Source of the DNA: Nymphaea colorata
Taxonomy: Eukaryota > Streptophyta > Magnoliopsida > Nymphaeales > Nymphaeaceae
Assembly (NCBI RefSeq): GCF_008831285.2
Contig: NC_045147.1
Location: 6,478,334-6,542,333 of the forward strand
DNA length: 64,000 bases
Reading direction: 5' to 3'
Under the pieces are notes generated by a model. That model did not search any database. It saw only the letters and a program-made list of their open reading frames with translations, and was not told where the DNA came from. A program made the translations under genes and the position numbers. Below, piece after piece: positions 11,245 through 22,860 of this stretch (positions are counted from its first letter, which is position 1; every line of letters starts with the position of its first letter).

Positions 11245-11765
11245 CAATATTCAAGGAAAGAGAGAGAGAACATGATTCAACCATAAGATGAAATGTCATC
11301 TCATCTTCTTCTGCTCCCGGTGTACTCGAGCATAGCCTCTTGACTCTAAAATAGAGATTGAGAGCTATCTCATATGGCCATGGGGAGATGAAGATGAGGG
11401 AAAATAAAGGAACCAAAACAAGACAACATTCAAAAAAAGATAGAACATGATGCAATCATAAAATGAAATATCATCTCCTCTTCTCATCCTTCCGGTGCAC
11501 TCAAGCATAGTTTCTTGACTCTAAAATAGATATTGAGAGCTATCTCATATGGCCATGGAGAGATAAAGAAGAGAGAAAAAATGGAGAAGTAAAACATGAC
11601 TATATTCAAGAAAAGAGATAGCATGATTGAATCATAAAATGAAATGTTATTTCACCTTCTCATGCTCCTGGTGCACTCAAAAATAGTCTCTTGACTCTAA
11701 AATAGAAGTTTTAGAACTATCTTGTATGACTATGCAGAGATGAAAAAGAGAAGAAAATAGAAAGA
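11245..11765. repeat. three tandem units of about 178 bp
   Basis: Units begin near 11245, 11424 and 11600. Each contains ATAAGATGAAAT/ATAAAATGAAAT, a CCGGTGYACTC-like core, CTTGACTCTAAAATAGA and GAGAGCTATCTCATATGGCCA (the last partly degraded in unit 3). The periods are 179 and 176 bp. They lie within the solo LTR. Confidence 0.85.
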
Positions 11766-12339
11766 ATGGAGTGAGATGTTGGTTACATACCTCTTAAGAG
11801 AATAATTTGAGGGAAAAAATGATCACCCTTGCTTCGAGTGATCATAGACTCACCTTGAATGGAGTTTCAAGGTGATGAAGAAGATGTCTCCAAAAGATCT
11901 TGGTGCTTCCTTGAAGAGTTGTAGCTTGATGAAGCTTGCTCCAAATTGGAACAAAAAAAAGAAGTTTGAGAAGGAAATGGAGGAATAAAGCTAAAAACTC
12001 TAAGTGCTCAAGTGAGAATGCACTAAATCTTCGCCGAGGGCTAGCTCCTTCGCCCAAGAGGGGGAAAATGGGGGTATTTGTAAAGAGTTTGGAGCCAAAA
12101 CTCAAAATTCAATTTTTTTTTAATTTTATAGCATTTTCATACGAATTTTAAATAATTTTGAATTATTTTCAATTCTTTTGAAAAAGAAATAGGTTTGAAA
12201 TGAGTATGATTGGCCATTAGGCCTGTAAATCCCTTTTTTAAGTGTAGGGAGGGCTAATGCCCACTTAAAACGCTCAAAATCACCCTTAACAGTCAACTTT
12301 TAAAGGAAAAAGGGGTTTGGCAATGCATTTTTACGCTTG

Positions 12340-12485
12340 AGGGCATGCACCCATGCGTGGCACGCATAGTCACACTGTCGTGCATGAACGCACGTCATGC
12401 ACGCGGTCACGCCATCGCCCACGCACGTTGTGTGATGGGCGATCGCGTGACTATGCGTTGCGTGACAGCGCATTGTGGGACGCAC
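12340..12485. repeat. GC-rich inverted-repeat patch in the solo LTR
   Basis: A patch of alternating CACG/GCGTG words sits in otherwise AT-rich DNA. CACGCATAGTCACAC near 12361 is mirrored by GCGTGACTATGCGTTGCG near 12444, and GCCATCGCCCACGCAC by GTGATGGGCGATCGCG. It could fold into a strong hairpin and is rich in CpG. Confidence 0.65.
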
Positions 12486-12931
12486 ACAAACCCTTTTTTT
12501 TTAAATGTTATGAAATTTAAGTAAAATAAAATAATAAAATGAGTATAAAATGGGAATAAAATACTCTCTTTTTTTATTTAAAATATGTAAAAACTTTTTT
12601 TTCAAATGGGTAGTCGGCTCTATTTTGAGTTCCTCCGAGCTTGTTCCAAATCCGATTTTGGTTCAGTTGGTTGCCGACTCATTCAAGTGTGCGACTTGGG
12701 TTTAAAAACATGTTTTGGCATGAGAAATGAGTTCTTAAAACAAATGGAGGGTCCGTGCAAGCGCGACGATCAAATTTTGTCGTTTCAAACTTAATTTCAA
12801 ATTTTGGGTTTGAAATGCTTGATTTAGATCTGAACTTGGGTTTTGGATCTAATCTGGATCCCAAAAATTGGGTTTTGTGTTTTGGTAAAAGAGCGTAGCA
12901 TTTTAAAAAAATTTGGGGTGATTACACTCTA

Positions 12932-13434
12932 GAATCAGTCCTTAAAATTTTTAATTTAGCATCAAACTGTGTTTGTACCAAGTTGTGAAAATTCTTGAAC
13001 ATCTCAAAAACTTTATATTTGAATCTTAGGATATATATCTAACAATATCTAGTCAAATATTCAAAAAATATCACATAATATGATAGCCCTCTTTTTGACA
13101 TAATAGGAGAGGGCCCCCATACATCGGAATGAATAAGATCAAAGGGCGTAGAGGAAAAGAAATTTTTTTGTCCAAAAGATATAGATTTCATCTTTCCATG
13201 TATGCACTTATTACATTTAAAATTCTCAATACAAATATCCTTAGTAGGAGTCATTATAGATAATTTTCTAATGTTTGGATGACCTAATCTTTGATGCCAA
13301 ACATTGATGTCTACATTTTTTATATAGTAACAAAATTTTTCTTTGGGGATACATAAATTGTTCATGTAGTAAACGACCCTCTTTCTAAAACTTTCCCAAT
13401 TAATCTCCTGGTTTGGTGATCCTGCATCAAACAT
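12932..13434 (-). pseudogene. GAG-pre-integrase and integrase N-terminus of copia 1
   Basis: Minus-strand frames show the zinc-binding region VWHQRLGHPN...CNKCIHGK, then FDLIHSDVWGPSP with the first catalytic Asp and GLSYYVIFFEYLTRY. After a frame change it continues FEMFKNFHNLVQTQFDAK up to ILRTDSR. At that point the solo LTR interrupts. The remainder resumes at 9660. Confidence 0.88.
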
Positions 13435-13599
13435 TTATTTGATGAGAAAACTACATCAAAACCAAGATCTGAAATTTTAGATAAAGAAAGTAAGTTAAGA
13501 TTAAGTCTTGGGACATAACTGACTTTTGATACAAAGAATTTTTGTTTTCCAAATTCTCTTTCAAAATTTCCAAGTCCTTTAACACTTAAAGATGTTCCA

Positions 13600-14040
13600 T
13601 CAGAGGTAACTACATTTGATTTTTTTCTTGCTCATTTCAAGGATGATATGTTAGGTGTCATATGAAAAGATGCATTAGAATCTAGAAGCCATGGAATCAA
13701 ACTGAGAGTGTTGGAGGTGGATGCCATTGTTCCCAGTGCTTCAGAATTTGACTCATTTATTATGGGTTGAAGAGCCGTCATGATTTGGTTCAATGTTGTG
13801 GAGATTGACATAAGATCACATCCTTCATTTTGAACATTTGCAACCTTCTTTTGATCAAACTGTCTACCTTTGTGTTGAGCACCTTGAGAATACGAAGCTC
13901 CTCGGTTGTGTTGCCTGAATTGAGGATATGAAGCTCCTCCTTTGAAAAACATTCCCTTCATAATTTTGTGATTGTCCTTCATTGTTGTTTAACTTTGGAC
14001 AACTAGGTCTTATGTGGCCCGGTTCATGACAAAAGTGGCA
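13600..14040 (-). pseudogene. protease and CCHC knuckle of copia 1
   Basis: The aspartic-protease motif appears as WLLDSNASFHMT where copia elements usually have DSGAS, so the active-site Gly is Asn. Upstream in element orientation is the nucleocapsid knuckle CHFCHEPGHIRPSC (13998-14040), a correct C-x2-C-x4-H-x4-C array. A QHNRGASYSQGAQHKGRQF-rich spacer separates the two. Stops and frameshifts are present. Confidence 0.85.
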
Positions 14041-14204
14041 AACAACCTTATATTTTCCTCTATTTTCATTTTTAAAATGAGGAGGTATAAAAGATCTATT
14101 GTTATTTTTAGTCTAGAAGCGGCTAAGATTTTTTCTTCTTCTTGTTTGGAAATAAGGACACTATCCATTTCTTTTTATACTTTCATTCTAGTTTCTTCTC
14201 CACT

Positions 14205-14950
14205 TCATTTCGTAAGGAGTTCATGAATGAGTGGAAGAGAAGCTAAGGCTAGAAGGGCTGACCTTATTTGTTCAAATTTAGGTCTTAGTCCTTGAAGGAA
14301 TTGAAAAAATATAGATTCATCGACTTCATCTCTTTTAATCTCGTGGCCCTTACAATTCATTCCTAGTTTAGGACTAAGTCGATCTAACTCATTCCACACA
14401 CTAGATATTTTCATAAAATAATCTCTAACATTTTTCTCTCCTTGTTTGATATTTTGGGCCTTTTGAATCAATAGATACTTTCGGGTCATATCTTTTTGAG
14501 TAAACATTCCTTTGAGACATTCCCATATTTCACTTGCCTTTTCATAGTACATAAGGTTTTCAGTAATTCTATGTTCAATACTTCCATAAATCCGTACTTT
14601 AATCTTAGAGTTCTTTGCTTCTCAATTATCTAGTTACTTATAATATTCATTCATAGCATTTTGTCTTTCCTCTCCATCTAATTCTTTCACAATCTCATTT
14701 TGTTCTTTAGTTAACTTGAGAGAAGGAGGAATGAATGTACCTCTTATGAAACCCCAGAAGTATTCTCCAAACATTTATCCCATAGCGCATAGTTGGTTCC
14801 ATCAAGCTTGTATGGGGCATGATAGCTTCCTCCCTCAATCCATGAAATATGCTCTAGAAGATTAAGAGGTAGTTTTGGACGTTTCATCGAACAGTTGGTG
14901 GATGATACTTCATAGTGCAACAGTGAACCAAGATTAAAACAGCACAAAAT
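14205..14950 (-). pseudogene. gag of copia 1
   Basis: The frame at 14205-14552 reads as the copia gag core: ASEIWECLKGMF, RDYFMKISSVWNELD and FQFLQGLRPKFEQIR. The frame at 14744-14947 includes YKLDGTNYALWDKCL, the N-terminal gag signature. The two are in different frames with decayed sequence between, so the capsid gene is broken. Confidence 0.85.
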
Positions 14951-15149
14951 TGAGGTGTTGTTTTATGATAAATACCCTTCTTCAGAAAAATACAGCAGAA
15001 AGAAATGGAGTCACTTAGCTTTAGATAGTCTTCGAGACGACTCCACAAACAGGTGGTGAAGATATCAACGGCAGACTTTGAATGATTCAGTCACCAAAGA
15101 TAGAACAATGACCCAGCTTTAGAGTTCCAATAAAAAAAATCAGCCCAAA

Positions 15150-15165
15150 AGTGGCTCTAATATCA
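15150..15165 (-). promoter_or_regulatory. primer-binding site of copia 1
   Basis: In element orientation TGATATTAGAGCCAC sits next to the 5' LTR. It is a two-mismatch variant of the Met-tRNA-complementary TGGTATCAGAGCCAC. Confidence 0.75.
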
Positions 15166-15505
15166 TGAAAATGTGACTCTAACAGTCACTAAATGAACAT
15201 ATAGCAGAAATAGGCACTAAGGCCAAATGAAAAAGTATAATCTTTATTCAAGATGAACACTGAATTGCTGTAAATCACAACTTCACTATACAAGGAGCAG
15301 GTTACATATTTATTCAAGAAATGAGAAAGAAGAAGGGGCTGAACTAGCCATTGGAAGTTTCAACTGCTCATAAAAGAGCCATTGGGACTTCCAACGGCTA
15401 AAACAAAAGAAACAAATAAAGAATAAAAAGAAGAATATATAAAGAAGAAAAATAAAATGGAAAACCTAACAAAGCTAAAATCTTACTATATCTTATTTCT
15501 TAACA
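15166..15505 (-). repeat. 5' LTR of copia 1
   Basis: A 340-bp LTR matching 6989-7341 along its length, with scattered substitutions and small indels. The divergence shows that the insertion is not recent. Confidence 0.9.
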
Positions 15506-15510
15506 CATCA

Positions 15511-16293
15511 TTCACAAGGGAGGGGGGAAAACAACTTTTCACTATTCTACAAAGTGCAAGAGGTTCAACAAGTGAATGTTGTCTTCTTTATCTACTGTTT
15601 ACAAGGTGGTTGGTTCTAAATTCTTGTTTTTCATAAGTTAAAATTTTAGTATCTTTCTTCGATATGTTTAAATCTTATTGTCTACCTTAAATTTCAGATT
15701 TTTCGTGTTATCTTATTGAGAAGATGATATTATTGCTCAAATATTTGATTCAAATGATATTAATGATGCCTTTTACAAGATGAAAAGTCGCAGAGCACAA
15801 TTGCAATAGGTAAAATATTTTTTTGCATCCTTTTTATGTTAATGTTTATTTGAGTCATTATTTAGTTTCAATATTAAATGATGTAGCTTTTATTTACATT
15901 TTATTGTATAGGTGAATCAATGATGATATGTAACTATTTTTAATAAAAACAGAGGCAAAAACTGATTGTGTACCATAGAAAGAATATAAAAATGCTTGTT
16001 TTAGGTAAGTAACATTTATTTTTTTAGTTTTGAGGTTAATAAATGCATTCCTTTTCTACATTTTGGGTTGTGATATTTGTATGTCCACCTTATGTTCATA
16101 CCTATGTTACTGTAATAGAAATAGAGCACCTTGCCTGGTTAGGATCGATCGTGCTTTGTGCTCATGACACAAGCAATTATTAAAATGTGTCGTAGGACAA
16201 ATTGCACTTCATGTTCATGATGCGGGCAATTATATACGACATATGTTCACTTCTACTACACTATGGTATGTAGAAACTATCTAAAGTGTGTGA

Positions 16294-16296
<3 letters not shown>
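15511..16296. other. gene-free spacer with one exon-like stretch
   Basis: AT-rich sequence with no recognised gene apart from the weak exon candidate at 15698-15809. Confidence 0.4.
15698..15809 (+). pseudogene. possible exon remnant, unknown protein
   Basis: An acceptor (TTTCAG, ending 15697) and a donor (TAG|GTAAAA, 15809/15810) bracket 112 bp. One frame reads EDDIIAQIFDSNDINDAFY then KMKSRRAQLQ, with an in-frame TGA just before it and a TAG where CAG would be expected at the donor. It reads like a coding exon by composition, but no family is recognised. Confidence 0.25.
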
Positions 16297-17300
<1,004 letters not shown>

Positions 17301-17842
17301 CTCAAGAAAATGTTCAATAGCTTTCCTCAAAGATAAATTTGATGCATTTTAAGGAATACCATGAAAACGTATCACAAGATATGGTCGATACATATTTGAC
17401 ATACATGAAAAATGTGTATGATATTTATTCAGCCAAGTTACCAACCTATATGATATGTATTGTACGATACACCTTCATATCAATATAATGCAGTGACCTA
17501 GAAGAAACAAACTTAGAATTCAGCTACTTCAGAGCTATCTATATAAGATTATAATCCAGTGATCAAACTATTTTGCCACCATGACTACCTGGCCACATGT
17601 ATGTATGTGCATACTGCACACACATGTCTTTGTATCAATAAACGGATGTGTGGCGAAAAAAGCAAAATATGACTAGCTTGTTTGACACACATGAAAAATG
17701 TGCTGCCACTATGACTAGCTTGTTAGACAGAGACACATGTCCAATACCAAGTTAATGATAGAGAGAGTGTCCATGAAGTCCCATAGAGCCAAATTTTAAG
17801 TTCAGTAAGCAACACTGTGTTCCAGTAGCAAGTAAAGGATAC

Positions 17843-20487
17843 ATAAGAATGGTTGCCAGATGAACGAAACACCAGCTCATCCCCAGCCCGAAGGATGACA
17901 TCTAAGTTCTTTTTGACAGGCTGTCCATGGATCCTTTGGCTCTTGCATTTTCCAATATACTGGTGCATCCTTCCTCCTGCTGTTCAGATCACCAATAATG
18001 ATTTCAGAGAGCACATGCCAGTCACAAGTTTAAGATAGTATTTGTGAAAAACACGATGAATATATGCTATCTTGACAAAAATGTCACAAATAAGTCTAAG
18101 ATAAATTTTAAGTTTACCCATACAAACTTTAGTTGACAAAGAATTGAATTCACAGATGAACAAGTACAAGTTGCAGTTACAACTTTGTCTAACTGTGAAA
18201 ACAGGATCATACATGAGCAAATGAGGATTTGGAAAAAATAAAACTAACAAAATTTTAGACTACATCAAAACACACAATTGACGAATACTTCCATGGTATG
18301 TAATAAATCTGGAATTCTAATTTCTAAATCAAATTCTACAGCCCAAAAAGAAATACACACTGTAGAAGGGTCATAAAGAGAAGGGAATAAACAGACTGAG
18401 GCATAATTGATTTCCTGGCTTTTAAAGGGGCAACAATTTTAATCCAGCCCTGCAGACAAACATGTCCAAATCTCACCTTCAAAATATGATATCACTCAAA
18501 AGTTAGCCAAGTCCCCAAAATCTAGTTGTACTAGTTGGTTTGAATCACTAAATGTTGGTCAACTAAAACAAAAGAAATAAAAAGAATGGAAACACAACAT
18601 TAAAATGCCTAATAGAGATAAAATACCATTATGTATAAACACGTGTTTTTCTGTTAATGTGTGCATATATGCATACAAAATACATATAGTGCAATGTTTT
18701 AAAACCCACTGACTTGGGACCCGACTCGTCCATTTACAACTTCAACTTGATGACTCAGGCCGAGTTTTAATCCAACGACAAACCATCAGAGGGAATCTGA
18801 TTTCTCTTTTAGTTTCCACAGGATATATAATCAATATTTTAGTACTAACTTAGTGGAGATTATCTTTTCTCTACATTTCTTCAGATTTCTGTTTAACTAC
18901 CAGAGCAATCATGTTGGCTCCCTAAACAAAAAACAATCAGCTTGTGAAAATGCTATGTGCCAATATGCTGGATAACATCAATATGTTGGATAACATCACA
19001 TCTCAAGCATCAATGTTATTGAAGAGAAGCAAAAAGGGCAATTTCATTTCGATATATGGGAGAAAATGTCTACCAGATGGACCAACAAGTCCAACACTGA
19101 ATAGAAGAGTTGCAGTAGGCCACTTGAAAATTGCTTAAATACACAATAATGCAATAAAAGCAAGGGAATGGAGTTTCAACCATTATACATAAAAAATGTT
19201 AAAACTTCCCCACTAATATGGCAACACTGTATGCATTATCCACTAGTGGATCTCAATATTAATTTTCTAGGTGATTGAATTGTCTCAACTCCCAACAGCT
19301 TGTGCAATTTACAACAATAAATTACCTTGAGAGCTTCTATGTATGAAGTAACTAACTGGTCAAGATTCGCATTGAAAGCATTCCAAGCTTCCAACATACT
19401 CGGAGCCAACCACAACAATAAGTTGCATCCAATTGCTAGGCTTCCTCTGACATGTCGGGTTTCAGCACAATAGGCTAATGTGGATGCTCTTTTCTACTCG
19501 AGTACCTTAACCTCATAAACAACAAAATTGATCGGGAAGATGTACACTATTAAGCATTAGCATTCTTAGATTAACTATAAAAGACTGTCTCTGACACTGG
19601 TTTCTGATCATTCACTTGCCCTCATCCATTTATATAATTAGTTGACCATGGAAAGATGCCATAAATAAACTTAAAATATGTTCTTGATGACAAACTAACA
19701 CAACATTAACAGAAGACATCCAAACACAATGTCATCATACATGGAGGTATCATGGACTTGACCTGCTTCCTATTTGAGAGATCTGTGAAAAGCCTGAACC
19801 AATCTACACCACTTAGAGAACTGGTTTTCATTCACTGACAACAAATGATAACCCTAGAGTTTAGCTTCTACCCTATGAAACAGAACCAAGCGGTGAGGCC
19901 AATCTCAAAACTCTTGAATCCAGTACAGAGAAAAAAATTATTAAGCTTATAATTGAGGAAACTGCTTTGCCTGAAACGAACATAGACTTCCAAATCTCCC
20001 ATCTAGAGCAACAACATGCAACACTAATGATCTTGACGAGCATGACAGCGTAATTGAAATCAAGGCACCATACTTTATAAACACAAAAATCCCTAAAGAG
20101 ACCTCCAGTCCATGTTAGTTGATGAAATCAGAACAACATGCAACTGATCCCCCCGATGCCTACAACTGAAATCTGACCAAACTGCTGTAGTAAAAACCTC
20201 CCTATACATGACCTAGAGCTGAAGTTAGGAGAAGCAGCAAAACAAGGTACTCAATCAGCAATGAGGATCGGGGAAAATACCTACTGATACTGTGATATAA
20301 GTCTTCCCCATGCAGTCAATGATTCCAAATTAGGTGTCCTTTTCTTCGACCTATTATTCCATGTTGACGGCACTGTCTTCAAGTTCTCCACCTCCATTAG
20401 TGCATAACCTACAAGCCCACAATAAGCAAAATGGAAAAATATTATGGAAAGTGGGTTTTCACAATCATTGTTCTCCCCAAGTGGCAC
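17843..20487 (-). pseudogene. 5' part of an FHA-domain AAA-ATPase gene, decayed
   Basis: Three exon pieces on the minus strand fit the N-terminus of the plant AAA-type ATPases that begin with a forkhead-associated (FHA) domain. The first (about 20283-20487) reads WNNRSKKRTPNLESL then TAWGRLISQYQ. The second (about 18130-18245) reads NPHLLMYDPVFTVRQSCNCN, then LYL, then a small insertion and LSTKVC. The third (17843-17977) reads GQPVKKNLDVILRAGDELVF then RSSGNHSYV and ends at a GTATCC donor. In the family these segments are contiguous (WG+LLSQ.SQNPH..M.GPVFTVG... and ...GDE+VF.S.G.H.Y+F). The second exon is disrupted and the ATPase domain is absent, as TA arrays follow. A roughly 2-kb intron (18246-20275) shows nothing else recognisable. 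Confidence 0.65.
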
Positions 20488-20589
20488 ACGTGAAACTCGG
20501 GATATAAACCTAGTGAAGGAGGTGGCATTGCGACCAGTTTGTCGACCGTAGCATCTGAATCAGAAGCTGGCGTTTCAGCCGGTGTTGGA

Positions 20590-20835
20590 TCTGACACAGA
20601 CTGGCACCTCTTTCAAATGAGAGTTCTCTATCACTTCAAATTTTGCATGCAGACTTGTGGGCCGCTCCTTGTGTGCCAAGAAATGGGTATACATATTATT
20701 TACCAATAGTTGATGATTACCATGTTTTTCTTCGATTTTTCCCCTTGCTAGGAAATTGGATGTCTTTGCATGCTTTCAAACATTCTAGAAAATTGTTGAG
20801 CGGCAACTTAAGGGATATTCCTACAGATGAATTAA
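20590..20835 (+). pseudogene. copia integrase core fragment
   Basis: The plus-strand frame contains LQILHADLWAAPCVPRNGY, YYLPIVDDYHVFLRFFPL and AFKHSRKLLSGNL. This is the integrase core around the first two catalytic Asp residues (usually HADLWGP...; FVDDYSRF.W...). No zinc-binding N-terminus or C-terminal part is adjacent, so it is an isolated scrap in the opposite orientation to the neighbouring gypsy element. Confidence 0.8.
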
Positions 20836-21125
20836 TCTGAACCCCAAAGCAAAGCAACATCTAAATAGCTAGTGCTTAAGTGGACGGTGCACTCACCAGT
20901 AGGCTTTGGTGATCATGTTCAAGTGGTCACTCGGCTCAAAGAGAGGAGGATGGGAAGAACTGTATCAACTAGGAGCAAGAATGGGAAGTACCCATACAAA
21001 GCTGCTTATTGGGTTGAGTAGCTTGAACTATGGGCTCTTAAGCACTACCTCCAGAATGTCAAGCCAATACATGGCAAGTAAATAGTCCCTAGCACAGGAA
21101 AACATGTTAGATTGTTGATGATAAG
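20836..21125. other. unassigned stretch between copia scrap and gypsy element
   Basis: The plus strand has a short open stretch with RRMGRTVSTRSKNGKYPYK and AAYWVE that reads like protein but was not recognised. No start codon or domain can be defined. Confidence 0.25.
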
Positions 21126-21129
21126 CTGA

Positions 21130-21440
21130 GATTTACCGAAGACATGCACCTTTTTTACTTGAAAACTCAGTAAGAAACGAAGTCCTTATATGAGGGCTTC
21201 ATATTCAATCATGTTATGGGTATATAAAAAGTCGAGTTTCAAAGAGTATGATATCATTTTATCTTCCAGAGTGATAAGTAAAATGCCTATACTTGCTCCC
21301 ATCACATATTTAGATCCGTCAAAAATCATCTTTCATACTGCGGCCATTTCCAATATTAGCAGATGTTTATCAGAAAACTCATCATCTATTCTAATTTCTT
21401 TATACTGGAGAAAGACTACTAACTAATCAAAAATTGCTTG
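21130..21440 (-). pseudogene. archaeal-type second RNase H domain of TAT element
   Basis: Minus-strand reading gives MIFDGSKYVMGASIGILLI and NMIEYEALI, matching the DGS...GAGIVL...NNxAEYEALIxGL pattern of the extra RNase H in TAT elements. The catalytic Asp of DGS and the Glu of EYEAL are present. Stops lie nearby. Confidence 0.75.
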
Positions 21441-21574
21441 TCATTTGATTGACTTTTGGGACACATTCAAGATCATATTGCATCAGCAAAACTTGCCACG
21501 TGGTGATACACCCATTAAAGAATGACTACTCTAAGATATACTTAAGAAGATTTAGCTTAGAGAGTATCTTGACT

Positions 21575-22545
21575 TCACAAGCGAATAAATAATGTATAAG
21601 CTTTTGACACATCCAAACTAATGCTAGACAATTTTTTTTCTATGAGAGAGTACTTATTTTCATATTGGATAAAAGTTTTGCTGACATAATATAATGCATG
21701 ATCGATGTGACTTCCTTCCTTATATTGTGCCAAAAAGCTGCCACATGTTGACTCATTTACTGTGATGTAAAGTAGTAATAGTCTACCAAACACCGGGGGC
21801 TTTAGGATTGGTAGATTTAAAAGGTATTTCTTCATCCTCTCTAATGACTGTTGGTGTCTTTTCTTAATAGCTGGTTGAATGGTTTGCATCTTATGGCTGG
21901 ATTGGAGATGAATCGTCTCATAGACTGGATTCGCCCTTGGAAACTTTGTAGTTCCTTGATATTGGTAGGTGGTGGCATATCGATGATTGTTTTTGCTTTG
22001 GTAAGGTTCATCTCGATCTCCTCTTACTGACCATGAAACTCAAAAGTTTACTTGATTAAACCCCAAACACACATTTTTGGGGATTCAGCGAGGGTTTCAA
22101 TGTGATCCTCTCTTGCCTTAGATTTAATTAATATGTCATTGATATATGCATTCATGATTTTATGAATTTGGTCATGAAAAATGGTAGTCATGGTTTTTTG
22201 ATAAGTTGCTTGAGCATTCTTTAACCCAAATGGTATTACCGTGTAACAAAAAGTGCCCTAGGGTGTGGTAAAAGTGGTCTTGGGCTGATCCTTGACTGTC
22301 AATTTGATTTGATTGTATCCTGAATATTCTTCCATAAAAAAGAACATGGCATGGCCTGCAGTACTGTCCACCAATAAATCAATATTTGGAAGAGGTAGTC
22401 GTCTTTTAGTGCAGCTTTATTAAGGTATAGAAAGTTAATGCACAGCCTAACTTTGCCATTTTTCTTGGGGACAACCACGATATTAGCGAACAATAAAGGG
22501 TAAGCGATGGCGTGAATAAATTTTGCCATTAGTAGGTCCTCTAAT
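21575..22545 (-). pseudogene. reverse transcriptase and first RNase H of TAT element
   Basis: The palm start reads AKFIHAIAYPLLFANIVVVP, then KKNGKVRLCINFLYLNKA and KDDY. The catalytic motif reads YIND (Asn codon at 22138-22140) where YxDD is required, so one metal-binding Asp is lost. RNase H follows with LLLYITVNESTCGSFLAQY, ALYYVSKTF and YENKYSLIEK. The domain is inactive by sequence and frameshifted. Confidence 0.85.
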
Positions 22546-22559
22546 CATTCTTTTACGGG

Positions 22560-22860
22560 CCCTTCTAGTTGAGGATCAAACATGCATTGTTTTTATTTAA
22601 CTGGCTTACAACTGGGACTTAGGGGCAAATGATGTTCAACCAGCTGGGGGTCTAGGCCCGACATACCTTCATAGGTCCATCCGAAAATTTTTTGTTGGCT
22701 CATAAGAAAGTCTACCAATTTTTTCCTCTCTTCTACTGACAAACTGGTGCCAATTTGAAGGATCTTATGATTCTCACTAGTTCCAATATTAATTTCTTCA
22801 ATTGGATCATTAACTAAGGACATGGGATACTCTTCTCTATGAATCTAAGTGAATTTCAGT
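22560..22860 (-). pseudogene. pre-RT linker of TAT element
   Basis: The frame includes IGTSLSVEERKKLVDFLMSQ, QKIFGWTYEGMSGLDPQLV and EHHLPL, the conserved stretch preceding reverse transcriptase in TAT elements (xFAWTYxDMPGLDP...VxHxL). Confidence 0.8.

Larger units (their letters stand above)
9666..12926 (-). mobile_element. 3.26-kb solo LTR-like insertion inside copia 1 integrase
   Basis: The insert starts TGTTCGCATCC at 9666 and ends GGGGTGATTACA at 12926, giving TG...CA termini. It is flanked by CTCTG (9661-9665) and CTCTA (12927-12931), a 5-bp duplication with one change. Removing it joins the integrase codons ILRTDSR (right) and GRYISNEF (left) in frame. Read on the minus strand it opens TGTAATCACCCC, a start common to long gypsy LTRs. 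No primer site, gag or pol was seen inside, so a solo LTR from LTR-LTR recombination is the simplest reading. It contains a triple 178-bp repeat and a GC-rich inverted repeat. Orientation is inferred. Confidence 0.78.
6989..15505 (-). mobile_element. copia LTR retrotransposon 1, minus strand, split by a solo LTR
   Basis: Two related LTRs (6989-7341 and 15166-15505) bound the unit. They share TGAAAATGTGAC at one edge and TTATTTCTTAACA at the other. Near-matching 5-bp flanks CATTA (6984-6988) and CATCA (15506-15510) fit a target duplication. In element orientation the order is LTR, primer site, gag with CCHC knuckle, protease, integrase, reverse transcriptase, RNase H, polypurine tract, LTR, which is the copia order. 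Without the 3.26-kb insertion at 9666-12926 the element is about 5.25 kb, a normal copia size. Frameshifts and stops run through gag and pol, so it is dead. Confidence 0.92.

Noticed and set aside
11821-12151. Open frames of 71 and 87 codons near 12000
   Set aside because: Overlapping frames on opposite strands within the solo LTR, without recognisable motifs.
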